The notes under the pieces: generated by a model
Database searches by the model: none
The model's input: only the letters and a program-made list of their open reading frames with translations
Told to the model about the DNA's origin: nothing
Source of the DNA: Gammaproteobacteria bacterium Gsub
GTDB taxonomy: Bacteria > Pseudomonadota > Gammaproteobacteria > PS1 > Pseudothioglobaceae
DNA length: 64,000 nt
Direction: 5' to 3'
Assembly: GCA_002007405.1 (NCBI GenBank)
Contig: JYIN01000008.1
Coordinates: 30,417-94,416 of the forward strand
In this document: positions 1 through 8,882 of the stretch, piece by piece
Layout: every line of letters starts with the position of its first letter
Position numbering within the stretch: the stretch's first letter is position 1
Program-made: the position numbers and the translations under genes

Positions 1-1
1 T

Positions 2-574
2 TCACAGACTTGGAACAATATGAAAACTTTTACCGATACCCGTGATATTAACACCGAAGACGAACTGTGGGTTGTTGAGCATAATCCAATATTTACTCAA
101 GGCATCTCAATTAGAGAAAAATATCCATCAAGTATTGGCAATATTCCAGTTATTAAAACTGACCGCGGCGGGCAAATTACCTATCATGGACCAGGGCAGA
201 TTGTGATTTATTGCCTGATTGATATTAAACGCCTAGGCATCGGGGTTAAAAAAATGGTATCTTTTATACAGTTCTCCATCATTGATTTACTCGCTCGTTA
301 TCAGCTTAAATCACATTTAATCAAGGATGCACCTGGAGTGTATGTTGATAACGCTAAAATTGCCGCTTTAGGGTTAAAAGTCAAACAAGGTAAAACTTAC
401 CACGGGTTAAGCCTCAATGTTGATATGGATTTATCGCCTTTTAAAAAAATTAACCCGTGTGGATACGATAATTTAAAAATCACCCAGCTGAGAGATTTAA
501 CGGATAATATCAAATTAGAAAATAGTGGCAACGAATTAACTCAGATTCTCACAGAATATGTTACAAACAGTTGA
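2..574 (+). CDS. lipB: Octanoyltransferase LipB (5' end outside the window)
   Basis: Transfers octanoyl groups from acyl carrier protein to lipoyl domains, the first step of lipoate synthesis in the cytoplasm. Counting from the first in-window Met (base 20), the family signature [13 protein letters not shown] is at 48-60, the conserved Lys at 113 (NAKIAALG) and the catalytic Cys at 147 (INPCGY). The reading frame stays open to the window edge, and the residues before that Met (SQTWNN) resemble the family sequence just before its MxxFTDTRD segment, so the true start lies upstream and the entry is partial. The 3' end overlaps lipA by 17 bases, so the two are probably translated together. Family call is secure. 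Confidence 0.95.
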   Translation, partial: SQTWNNMKTFTDTRDINTEDELWVVEHNPIFTQGISIREKYPSSIGNIPVIKTDRGGQITYHGPGQIVIYCLIDIKRLGIGVKKMVSFIQFSIIDLLARYQLKSHLIKDAPGVYVDNAKIAALGLKVKQGKTYHGLSLNVDMDLSPFKKINPCGYDNLKITQLRDLTDNIKLENSGNELTQILTEYVTNS

Positions 575-1496
575 AATCAAAGCCTTAAAGGGCGAATCTA
601 AAATATCGCGTTTAAAAATTAAACCCGACCCAACGCGCCCAGCCTTAAGAAAGCCAAGCTGGATCCGTAGCAAACATCAGGCCAGTGCAAGATCTGAAAA
701 TTTAAAAAAAATTTTAAGAGAACAAAAACTCTTTACCGTTTGCGAAGAAGCCTCCTGCCCCAATTTGAGTGAATGTTTTAGCCACGGCACTGCCTCATTT
801 ATGATTATGGGACAAATTTGCACGCGTCGCTGCCCATTTTGCGATGTTGCCCACGGAAAACCGCAGGCTTTGGATGCTCACGAACCACAGCATTTAGCTG
901 AGACCATTAAAAAAATGGGATTGCAATATGTCGTCATTACTTCAGTGGATAGAGATGATTTAGACGATGGTGGCGCAAGGCATTTTAAACAATGTATTGA
1001 TAAAATTCGCCAAATCATACCACAAACTAAAATTGAGATATTAACCCCCGACTTTAGAGGCAGAGTTGAAAAAGCCTTAGAAGTTTTTAAAACTTGCCCA
1101 CCCGATGTCTTTAACCACAATCTTGAAACCGTCCCCAGCCTCTACCCAAAAGTGCGTCCCGGCGCCGATTATCAACATTCCCTGCGGCTATTACAAACTT
1201 TCAAACACCAACACCCCAAAGTAACAACCAAATCTGGCTTAATGCTAGGCATTGGCGAGAGCCAAAAACAAGTTTTAAATGTCCTCCAAGATTTAAGAAA
1301 ACATGGGGTGGACATGCTAACCCTAGGTCAATATCTACAGCCAAGCAAATACCATTTGTCGGTAGAGACTTACATTACCCCCGAACAGTTTATCAATTAC
1401 AAAACAATGGCTACCCAAATGGGTTTCTCCCAAGTTGCCAGTGCCCCTATGGTGCGCTCATCTTATCATGCTGATTTGCAGGCGGCTGGGTTATAA
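558..1496 (+). CDS. lipA: Lipoyl synthase LipA
   Basis: Radical-SAM enzyme that inserts two sulfurs into protein-bound octanoyl chains, completing lipoyl cofactors for 2-oxoacid dehydrogenases and the glycine cleavage H protein. At 312 residues it has normal length. The auxiliary cluster cysteines are C62, C67 and C73 ([12 protein letters not shown]), the radical-SAM CxxxCxxC is C88/C92/C95 (CTRRCPFC), and the C-terminal RSSY serine ligand motif is at 300-303. The start overlaps the end of lipB. The glycine decarboxylase gene in this window (gcvP) belongs to a complex that needs lipoylated H protein. The gene is followed convergently by a surface-protein gene about 50 bases away. Confidence 0.97.
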   Translation: MLQTVEIKALKGESKISRLKIKPDPTRPALRKPSWIRSKHQASARSENLKKILREQKLFTVCEEASCPNLSECFSHGTASFMIMGQICTRRCPFCDVAHGKPQALDAHEPQHLAETIKKMGLQYVVITSVDRDDLDDGGARHFKQCIDKIRQIIPQTKIEILTPDFRGRVEKALEVFKTCPPDVFNHNLETVPSLYPKVRPGADYQHSLRLLQTFKHQHPKVTTKSGLMLGIGESQKQVLNVLQDLRKHGVDMLTLGQYLQPSKYHLSVETYITPEQFINYKTMATQMGFSQVASAPMVRSSYHADLQAAGL

Positions 1497-1546
1497 ATAA
1501 AAAACCCTCTGCTTTTAGTTTTACAACAAGCTTTGATTATTCACCA

Positions 1547-3514
1547 TCAATTATTACTATCACAAAGGTCATTTATTACACCACTATTTGAGTATTCAAA
1601 CGCCTCAGCATTGCCACAATTAACTGTGCCTGAGACTGATTGATTGACACTACCAGGAGCAACAGAGGATCCTTGTTCTGCTGCTTCGTAAGTGCTAAAG
1701 CTGAAGATTGCAAGATCGCCATTAATATCAGAATCTGCCTCACTAAAAAAGGAACTATTTTGATACATTTCTATATCACCATTGACGATAGTGCCATTGT
1801 ATAGAGATAGATTGCTATTACCAAAAATTTCAAAATTAGCTGGCATTGTGCCACCATTTTCATTTACAAAAGAAGATTGCAGCTCAATATTAATATTTAT
1901 ATTGCCCCCACTGGGATGAGAAAATTCAACGGCATAAGGAGATAATTGATTTGCCTCGTCTGACACAATCAATAATGAATTTTCCTCAATGTCAATATCT
2001 TCTGTGGCAACACTAATTGCATTTTCACTACGAGGAATTAATAACATATTGGATGATGCACAAACCTCAATCTCACTAAATGATGTATCAATGGCAACTT
2101 GTTGAGCAATAAAAGAAGAATTAAAACACACTTCTAAATCACCAGTGATTTGATTACCGGTGCCATCTTGTTCAAAACGCGTTTGTTCAAATGTAGATTT
2201 CACTATGCTTAATGAGTTAATGATGTTATCAGCCCCTCTGAGCGAGATAGCAACCCCATTTATCGCCGCCAAGCCATAATCATCATTGGCATTTGCTGCA
2301 GCATTAAGGGTATTGCCTGATTTTAAAACAACACTGGAATTAACCGAAGCAAAAATACCCGAACCACAAAATGGATTATTACAAGTCCCATTGCCACTAC
2401 CATCAATACCAACAGTACCATCAGTATTAATCGTGATATCCGATAAAATTGCCACCGAATTATTAAACAGACGCATACCATAATTATGTCCATTCAAATC
2501 AACATTAATTAACCGTACCCTACTGTTATTGCCTATTCTCATTGCATGAAAATTTAAACCAGCATTGATCGTTAAATCTTTCAAGGTAAAACGCCTATCC
2601 CGAGTCTCAAAGGCTCCAGACATACCATTGCCGCCAGTATTAGGCTGTCTTTGTACTAAACCTACTGGATTGATTGAGGTATATTGATAATTCTCATTTT
2701 CTGCACTACTAAAACCAGTAGCGTTACCTTGAATAATGTTAGTATTTTTATTGCCAGACCCACCTGAACCTTGGATGGTAATGCCATCACGGCGCAAATA
2801 AATATCATCAATACAAGTACCAGTTATTTCAATGACCACCTTGCCATGTAAAGGTGAGGTTTCAATCGCTGCTTGTAAAGATTCTCCACTACTACAATCA
2901 ACGCTAATAATTGGATTATCTGCGCTACTAACAGTAACTGCGGCAGTGTTAGAGCCGCCAATAGATACTTGATTTACGAAGTTAGTTATTGCTGTTGCTG
3001 ATGCTCGTAAATTATCAATTGCATCGGCATTGGTCGCTATATTGCTTGTATTGGTTTGAATATCATCAACTGTTGCTGTTGCTGATGCTCGTAAATTATC
3101 AATTGCATCGGCATTGGTCGTTATATTGCTTGTATTGGTTTGAATATCATCAACTGTTGCTGTTACTGAGGTTTGTAAGGTGTTAATTGCTGTTGTATTG
3201 TTTGTAACATTACCTGTATTGGTTTGAATATCATCAACTGTTGCTGTTGCTGATGCTCGTAAATTAACAATTGCATCGGCATTGGTCGTTATATTACCTG
3301 TGTTGACACTAATGCTATTGGTATTAGTAGCAATCCGGCTATCATTATCATCCACCGCATTTTTTACATTTGTAAAATTTGCATTCACATCATCGGCCAC
3401 CGCTGGGGTGTTTGCCACAAAAGTGTTTAGAGTGGTTACACTACCCGCCCAAACCATACCACTTATAAATAGAATAAACGCCAGTATGGTAGTGGCTTTA
3501 GTTAACTGTTTCAT
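1547..3514 (-). CDS. Secreted beta-helix protein with a repeat stalk
   Basis: I do not recognise a named family for this 655-residue protein. Residues 1-23 form a clear signal peptide ending VWA. Residues about 60-195 are tandem 28-residue units (ATATVDDIQTNT, NADAIDNLRAS), four heptads each, as in coiled-coil or fibre-like stalks. Residues about 200-650 are Ser/Asn/Gly-rich with short periodic beta strands typical of right-handed parallel beta-helix (pectate-lyase/NosD-like) folds. I see no C-terminal beta-barrel anchor. A strong ribosome site (AGGAGG) precedes the start. It lies 48 bases downstream of the large lipoprotein gene on the same strand, so the two are probably co-transcribed. A surface or adhesive role is inference. 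Confidence 0.8.
   Translation of the reverse strand: MKQLTKATTILAFILFISGMVWAGSVTTLNTFVANTPAVADDVNANFTNVKNAVDDNDSRIATNTNSISVNTGNITTNADAIVNLRASATATVDDIQTNTGNVTNNTTAINTLQTSVTATVDDIQTNTSNITTNADAIDNLRASATATVDDIQTNTSNIATNADAIDNLRASATAITNFVNQVSIGGSNTAAVTVSSADNPIISVDCSSGESLQAAIETSPLHGKVVIEITGTCIDDIYLRRDGITIQGSGGSGNKNTNIIQGNATGFSSAENENYQYTSINPVGLVQRQPNTGGNGMSGAFETRDRRFTLKDLTINAGLNFHAMRIGNNSRVRLINVDLNGHNYGMRLFNNSVAILSDITINTDGTVGIDGSGNGTCNNPFCGSGIFASVNSSVVLKSGNTLNAAANANDDYGLAAINGVAISLRGADNIINSLSIVKSTFEQTRFEQDGTGNQITGDLEVCFNSSFIAQQVAIDTSFSEIEVCASSNMLLIPRSENAISVATEDIDIEENSLLIVSDEANQLSPYAVEFSHPSGGNININIELQSSFVNENGGTMPANFEIFGNSNLSLYNGTIVNGDIEMYQNSSFFSEADSDINGDLAIFSFSTYEAAEQGSSVAPGSVNQSVSGTVNCGNAEAFEYSNSGVINDLCDSNN
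2990..3310 (-). repeat. Four tandem 84-bp units inside the beta-helix protein gene
   Basis: The decamer ATGCTCGTAA (plus strand) begins at 3001, 3085 and 3253, with a diverged copy at 3169, giving an exact 84-base period. Two neighbouring units are almost identical over their full length. Since 84 is a multiple of three, gain or loss of a unit adds or removes 28 residues without a frameshift. Confidence 0.92.
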
Positions 3515-3562
3515 TGTTATCCTCCTAGTTGTTAAATTTAAGTTGTCACTGTTTTATATGCT

Positions 3563-6500
3563 CTATTCTTGTGCCTGCCAAGTACTCCCGTCATTCCACA
3601 TAAATTGCCCCCAAATCGCACCTGATGCCGGTGTGTCACTTACTGTAATAGTAAAGGCAGGCAGGGAAGATTTAACGCCATTAGCCACAACACTAACGAT
3701 AATATTACTAAAAACCCCAGTACTACTTGGAATGCCGCTAAATGCACCAGTATCAGAATTAAAATTTGCCCAACTAGGCTTGTTCTGAATCTCAAAACTC
3801 AAGGAATCACCGTCAATATCGGCGGCATCTGCTAGGGTAAATGTATAAGTTGTACCAACCGTGGCACCTGTAATTGGACTAGCACTAATCGTTGGGGCAT
3901 CATCAACAGGGTTAATGGTAATATTCACAATAATCGTATCAATACCGCCATTATTATCCGCTACTTGAAGAGTGAAACTATCTGTGCCATTATAGTTGGT
4001 ATTAGGTGTATAAGTGATAGTAGGGGTATTGCCAGTGCCACTGACAACAGCGTTGCCATTAGTGGCATCAGTAGTTAGAGACCAGCTGAGTGTGTCGCCA
4101 ATATCTTCATCAGTTGCGCTAATGGTTGGAGCAACAAAGGCAGTTGGGGTAGCATCTTCATCCATAGTGATAGTAACACTATTGCCTTGGGTAATAATTG
4201 GGGCATCATTAGTATTATTAACAGTGATGATAAAAGATTGTTGAATACTGGTACTGACATCACTAACTTGACTGGTACTGACATCATCACTAACTTGAAT
4301 AGTAACGCTATGCGTGCCAACATCACTATTTGTTGGTGTACCCGAAAGAACTACATCACTAAAACCCAACCAAGTAGGGATATTTATTACACTAAAATAT
4401 AGGTCGTCTCCATCTATATCAGTGGCAGTGGCTGAATAACTATAGAGAACATCCTCAGTGGCAGTGGTTTTACCATTGGAGGTAAAAATTGGGATATCGT
4501 TCACTGGATTTATCTCTATGTTAATCACCACTTCAGCCCTGCCACCACTATTATCTACCACGAGCGCAGTGAAACTATCTGTGCCATTATAGTTGGTATC
4601 AGGTGTATAAGTGATAGTAGGGGTATTGCCAGTGCCACTGACAGTGGCAGTACCAAAGTTGGCATTTGTAGCCAATGACCAAGTTAAAGCACCCCCCATG
4701 TCGCTGGCACTAACATTGACATTAAAACTTGTAGCGTCGTCCTCATCTACTGTGGCAGCAACTGGGCTAATAACCATAGGGTTAAGATTGACAGTGAGTA
4801 GATAAGAATCACTGGCTGCTTCGCATTTATCGCTCTCAGTAGTACTGGCAGTAATGGTTGTAGTGCCAGAATCAACAACACTAATTTCATCTGTGCTGGG
4901 TTGAATTGTAGCAGTGGAGGTGTTACTGGAAGTGTAGGTAATTGTGCCCTCACATGCGGCGGGTTGAATTGTAGCAATTTGTGCCGTGACAGTTGAACCT
5001 ATATCACCACTAATAAATCGATTATTTCCTGCATCAATATTAGGCTTCGCCAAACGGGTGGTTATATCTGTTGTCTTATCCCCTCCTGTTGAATCACAAA
5101 AGTCATCCACATTAACAGTTATTTGGGTGCCGGCTGTGGTAGTAACCGTTAAAGTTCCGCTAAAACCTGCTGGAATATATTGAAACGCAATAAACCCACC
5201 CCTATTAAACTGTCGTGTCTCATCAATATCAGCATCTGGGACTAATAAATTGAAACGATACGGAGTGAAATCAGCCCTATCTAACGCATCTTTTAAATTA
5301 AATCTTGAGGTGCAGCTAGTTGAATAAAACCAATCCAAATTATAATACGACAAATGGGTTGCTGAATAAACTACATCATATAGGCCATCTGAGGTATCAC
5401 TATCAACCACCTCTCCCTCAGATTCATAAGTCCATTTGCCTGTATCTTCATCATAACTCCAAATGGGCACCATATCACCTATATTCACCATCTCGCCTTC
5501 GCCATCTTTGATGTCCTGTGGAAACTGCATTGCCACTTTAATAGGCTGGCTAAAATTGCGCACTTTATTACCATCTCCATCAGTAATGGTAATTGCAGCA
5601 AAGCTTGCGGATTTGAAACTAATTGGCATCTCACCAGTTTGACTCTGCCCATCAATCGTTAGACCATCTACTTGTGCAACCACATTCAAGCCACCCGGAT
5701 AAGCAGCCAAAGCTCGGGGCATAGTTGGGTCAAAATTAGTAACTCTCAACACAGTTGCTGCAACAGTATTGCCTTGTCTATCAGTGAACATTGTGTCTGG
5801 TGGAATGGTTACTTCAACTGTAGGGCTGCCAGCTTGTGCTGTTATTGTAAGTGTTTCATTAACCATTCCTGTACTCATTTGCCCACTGATATCCTGTTCA
5901 GAGACCATTATGCCTATGCCTGGTGCATTTAGTTGGGTGCTAACTAAGTTTAAATTTATTTCATAAATTCTTTGCTGTTTTGATAAGATTACTGAAGATC
6001 CAGAGTCTATATAGCCATCTGCCTTAGTGATTATGACCAATTCTTGGTCGTTACTTGGATCATTAATTAAAAAAACAGTGGCAGTTTTGGTAATGCTGTC
6101 TATGATCATTTGATTTATTTGCTTGCCCGTGTTATCAATAACAGCCGCACCTGTAAAAGTTAGAGTGACTGGCGTGTCAATCGTAGCAGCAGAATTCGCA
6201 TTAGTCAGATCGATAAAAACACCATACATATTGCTGCGTAAATGTGAAATGGCTTGGTTTTCATCAACCAAAGACACGCCTGCAATTTGGGCTAAAGTAT
6301 CTAAAGCATCATCATCATCAAAATTAAGACCATCGTCTGTAAATTTATCAGCAACATCGGGGCTAATATCAATGGTGCTGGTGATCGTGCCGTCATCATC
6401 TAAGGATTGTAACAATCTAGCTATTTTAACAACGGTATTATCAGTAAAATTATCTCTCTTGACACCAGCAAGATCCTGGGGGAAAATTTTATTATCAGCA

Positions 6501-6763
6501 GGAAAAGTCTTCATGATGGTGCCTAACTCCAGAGATCCTATTTTGAAAGTAACGGGAGTATTTTGACAATTAAATTCACCCCCATTTTTGGTGATTTTGG
6601 TGATGCCATCACAAGTATAACTCACACCATTAATCGGTGAATCAGTAAGAATTCTAGTGACGCCCTGATTATTGTCTGCAGAACCAGTTGTAGAATTACA
6701 GGAAGTTAATAAAATAGTGAACAATAAAATCAATAATAATTTAAATTCAATTTGTGCAAACAT
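3563..6763 (-). CDS. Large cadherin/Ig-like repeat lipoprotein
   Basis: A 1066-residue exported protein. The N terminus is a lipoprotein signal with lipobox LLTSC. It is followed by a small domain (about 35-75, INGVSYTC..GGEFNC..FKIGSLELG) common at the start of large Gram-negative surface lipoproteins. Around residues 590-670 is a BIG2-like Ig segment. Then come alternating tandem-95/VCBS-type repeats (two clear NGTDSF units, each beginning DED) and cadherin-like/putative-Ig units, and a short aromatic tail (GQFMWNDGSTW). Acidic DxDGD loops suggest calcium binding. The ribosome site GAGGAAG precedes the start. Adhesion or surface display is inferred from architecture; there is no enzymatic domain. 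Confidence 0.82.
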   Translation of the reverse strand: MFAQIEFKLLLILLFTILLTSCNSTTGSADNNQGVTRILTDSPINGVSYTCDGITKITKNGGEFNCQNTPVTFKIGSLELGTIMKTFPADNKIFPQDLAGVKRDNFTDNTVVKIARLLQSLDDDGTITSTIDISPDVADKFTDDGLNFDDDDALDTLAQIAGVSLVDENQAISHLRSNMYGVFIDLTNANSAATIDTPVTLTFTGAAVIDNTGKQINQMIIDSITKTATVFLINDPSNDQELVIITKADGYIDSGSSVILSKQQRIYEINLNLVSTQLNAPGIGIMVSEQDISGQMSTGMVNETLTITAQAGSPTVEVTIPPDTMFTDRQGNTVAATVLRVTNFDPTMPRALAAYPGGLNVVAQVDGLTIDGQSQTGEMPISFKSASFAAITITDGDGNKVRNFSQPIKVAMQFPQDIKDGEGEMVNIGDMVPIWSYDEDTGKWTYESEGEVVDSDTSDGLYDVVYSATHLSYYNLDWFYSTSCTSRFNLKDALDRADFTPYRFNLLVPDADIDETRQFNRGGFIAFQYIPAGFSGTLTVTTTAGTQITVNVDDFCDSTGGDKTTDITTRLAKPNIDAGNNRFISGDIGSTVTAQIATIQPAACEGTITYTSSNTSTATIQPSTDEISVVDSGTTTITASTTESDKCEAASDSYLLTVNLNPMVISPVAATVDEDDATSFNVNVSASDMGGALTWSLATNANFGTATVSGTGNTPTITYTPDTNYNGTDSFTALVVDNSGGRAEVVINIEINPVNDIPIFTSNGKTTATEDVLYSYSATATDIDGDDLYFSVINIPTWLGFSDVVLSGTPTNSDVGTHSVTIQVSDDVSTSQVSDVSTSIQQSFIITVNNTNDAPIITQGNSVTITMDEDATPTAFVAPTISATDEDIGDTLSWSLTTDATNGNAVVSGTGNTPTITYTPNTNYNGTDSFTLQVADNNGGIDTIIVNITINPVDDAPTISASPITGATVGTTYTFTLADAADIDGDSLSFEIQNKPSWANFNSDTGAFSGIPSSTGVFSNIIVSVVANGVKSSLPAFTITVSDTPASGAIWGQFMWNDGSTWQAQE
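3971..4046. repeat. 76-bp direct repeat, copy 1, in the lipoprotein gene
   Basis: Matches 4568-4643 over 76 bases with one mismatch that I can see. The copies lie 597 bases apart, a multiple of three. They encode the GTGNTPTITYTPxTNYNGTDSF core of two neighbouring tandem-95 type repeats. Confidence 0.88.
4568..4643. repeat. 76-bp direct repeat, copy 2, in the lipoprotein gene
   Basis: Partner of 3971-4046. Such near identity at DNA level, when the surrounding repeat units have diverged, indicates recent duplication or gene conversion. Exchange between the copies would delete 199 codons in frame. Confidence 0.88.
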
Positions 6764-6882
6764 GTCTTGACTTCCTCAACTAACTACCGACTTATATGAT
6801 TAAATGTAAAATACCTATCGGCTATTTTAACTTACCTTTACTGATTTGTCAAGTATAAATAACATCAATCTTAATTTGATAG

Positions 6883-7212
6883 TTATTCAGTTATTCCAAC
6901 TATATACACCAGCGCATCAGAAGTGCTCGTCTTAGCCGCGGTTTGTCGCAATCACAACTAGCACAATTATTAACTGTGAGTCGTAGTGCCGTCAGCCAGT
7001 AGGAGTCGGTTGAAAACTCATCCCCCAGCACTCAACATCTACTGCAAATATCAAAAATATTAGGGGTGAATTTTGAATGGCTGGCAACAGGTGGTAATAC
7101 AAGTCAAAAAGACATTGTAGAAATTATTGATAAACCTGAATTTAGTGCCGAAGAATTAGAGATTTTAGAAACAATTAACACATGCCAGTCGGTAAAAAAA
7201 GAGCTTTATTGA
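6883..7212 (+). pseudogene. Broken Xre/Cro-CI type regulator
   Basis: One frame reads as a helix-turn-helix regulator: RIRSARLSRGLSQSQLAQLL, then TVSRSAVSQ, then a TAG stop at 7000-7002, then ESVEN, and on to ILGVNFEWLATGG and a tail ending at TGA 7210-7212. The stop sits where this family has Trp (VSQWE), so a single TGG-to-TAG change explains it. No ATG begins the frame; the last upstream stop is TAG at 6880-6882. The remaining DNA up to efp (7213-7401) has no gene I can identify. It may be a leftover prophage-type or island regulator; its former targets are unknown. Confidence 0.8.
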
Positions 7213-7401
7213 CTTTTTTAAAATATGAAATAGTCTCGCATAATTGTGAATGATCAAAAAAACCCGCCCCTATTTAGCAATTTCATTGCTGTAAGCAAAG
7301 CTACGCCCACAACCTTAAAGACCTAGCCGTACTCTTGATAGAGTTTAAATTTTTGCCTGCGGATAAAAATTGCGTAAAATGGGGGGTTTTTTGAGGGAAA
7401 T

Positions 7402-7965
7402 ATGGCAAATTACGCAACCAGCCAATTTAAAAACGGCTTGAAATTAATGCTTGAGGGTAACCCTTGTGAGATTTTGAATAATGAGATTGTCAAACCTGGC
7501 AAAGGTCAAGCGTTTAACCGGGTTAAATTTCTCGATTTAATCACTGGGAAAATTTTGGAAAAAACTTTTAAATCTGGCGAATCTTTAGTGGCCGCTGATG
7601 TGATGGAACTGGACCTGCAATATCTTTACAATGACGGCAATACATGGCATTTTATGCACCCAGAATCGTTTGAACAATACGCTATTGACGAGGGCATTAT
7701 AAGCGATGCTAAAGGCTATTTGGTGGAACAAGATATGTGTGTGGTTATCCTTTGGAATAATAACCCCATCTGTGTTACCCCGCCTAATCATGTGGTGCTT
7801 GAAGTGGTGGATACCGACCCTGGATTAAAAGGCGATACCGCAGGCACAGGTGGCAAACCAGCCACTATGAATACTGGCATTGTAACTCAAGTGCCATTAT
7901 TTATTAATATTGGTGATAAAGTCAAAATAAATACACGCAATAATGAATACACGGGCAGGGCTTAA
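7402..7965 (+). CDS. efp: Translation elongation factor P
   Basis: Ribosome-binding factor that relieves stalling at consecutive prolines. It has 187 residues, the normal bacterial length, with the KOW-like N-terminal domain and two OB domains. The modified lysine is present as K34 in the loop VKPGKGQAF, the form that is beta-lysylated by EpmA. The ribosome site GAGGG is a few bases before the start. The gene overlaps the following epmA by 23 bases, so substrate and modifying enzyme are translationally linked. EpmB, which supplies beta-lysine, is not in this window. Confidence 0.97.
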   Translation: MANYATSQFKNGLKLMLEGNPCEILNNEIVKPGKGQAFNRVKFLDLITGKILEKTFKSGESLVAADVMELDLQYLYNDGNTWHFMHPESFEQYAIDEGIISDAKGYLVEQDMCVVILWNNNPICVTPPNHVVLEVVDTDPGLKGDTAGTGGKPATMNTGIVTQVPLFINIGDKVKINTRNNEYTGRA

Positions 7966-8821
7966 CAAACACCACCAATGCCTACAAAAAATTCGCACTT
8001 TTTTTGACCAACAAGGTCTAATTGAAGTGCAAACACCGATGTTGCTTAATTATCCAGCCCCTGATGCTTATATTGATAGTATTGCCGCAGTTGTGAATCA
8101 ACAAATTGATTCAAAAAAAACCCAGTATCTGCACACTTCACCAGAATTAGCAATGAAACAATTATTAGCACATGGCAGTGGCGATATTTACCAAATTTGC
8201 CCTGTGTTTCGTGATAATGAACAGGGACAGCGTAATTTTAATGAATTTACCTTGTTAGAATATTACCGTTTGGGGTTTGATATTCATGCTTTAATGGATG
8301 ATATTGCACAACTACTAAAAATACTCGGAATCAAACATAAGGTTAAAAAAATATCTTATGTTCAGGCCTTTTTTGAGTATGCAAATATTGATATTTTAAA
8401 TACTGATTTTGATGCCCTCAAAGCAGTTGCCATAAAGCTTGGTTTGAGTGTGGATTTTAAATGGATTGAAGATTTACAAATACTGTTATTCACCCATCTT
8501 ATTGAACCAAAATTAAAATCACTCCCACTGTGTTTTATTTACGATTATCCTGCTACACAATCCGCATTAGCAAAAGTTACAGGGGCAGTAGCACACCGTT
8601 TTGAGCTGTATATGTCAGGTGTTGAAGTTGCTAATGGGTATGATGAATTACAAGATGCAAAAGCCTATCGGCTGTGTTTTACCAATGAGATTAACAAAAG
8701 GTCCGCCTTGGGCAAAAAATCGCTCTGTGTTGATGAAGATTTCTTGCTGAATTTGTCCAGCCCTGTGCCACAGTGTTCTGGCGTGGCAATTGGGTTGGAT
8801 AGATTATTAGAAAACCTCTAA
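7943..8821 (+). CDS. epmA: EF-P--lysine lysyltransferase EpmA
   Basis: A class II lysyl-tRNA synthetase paralogue without the anticodon-binding domain; it attaches beta-lysine to K34 of EF-P. Visible parts are motif 2 with its flanks ([14 protein letters not shown], then [21 protein letters not shown] at about 92-112) and motif 3 near the C terminus ([10 protein letters not shown]). The length of 292 is a little shorter than the E. coli protein (325). The start used overlaps the end of efp; the N-terminal sequence then matches the family ([17 protein letters not shown]). Adjacency to efp supports EpmA rather than a truncated lysS. Confidence 0.94.
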   Translation: MNTRAGLNKHHQCLQKIRTFFDQQGLIEVQTPMLLNYPAPDAYIDSIAAVVNQQIDSKKTQYLHTSPELAMKQLLAHGSGDIYQICPVFRDNEQGQRNFNEFTLLEYYRLGFDIHALMDDIAQLLKILGIKHKVKKISYVQAFFEYANIDILNTDFDALKAVAIKLGLSVDFKWIEDLQILLFTHLIEPKLKSLPLCFIYDYPATQSALAKVTGAVAHRFELYMSGVEVANGYDELQDAKAYRLCFTNEINKRSALGKKSLCVDEDFLLNLSSPVPQCSGVAIGLDRLLENL

Positions 8822-8882
8822 AGTAGATTGACCCTATATAAATTCGGTTAAAATTACCAAAGATTAACCACACTCTTAACCT

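Noticed and set aside
2990..3310. CRISPR array
   Set aside because: The 84-base units are contiguous coding repeats without unique spacers, in frame within one gene.
1547..3514. Autotransporter or trimeric adhesin call for the beta-helix protein
   Set aside because: There is no C-terminal beta-barrel or YadA-type anchor; only the stalk and passenger-like parts are seen.
7256..7392. Facing C-rich and G-rich runs (AAAACCC and GGGTTTTTT) upstream of efp, considered as a riboswitch or attenuator
   Set aside because: The arms are over 100 bases apart, short and low in complexity; no conserved riboswitch core is visible.
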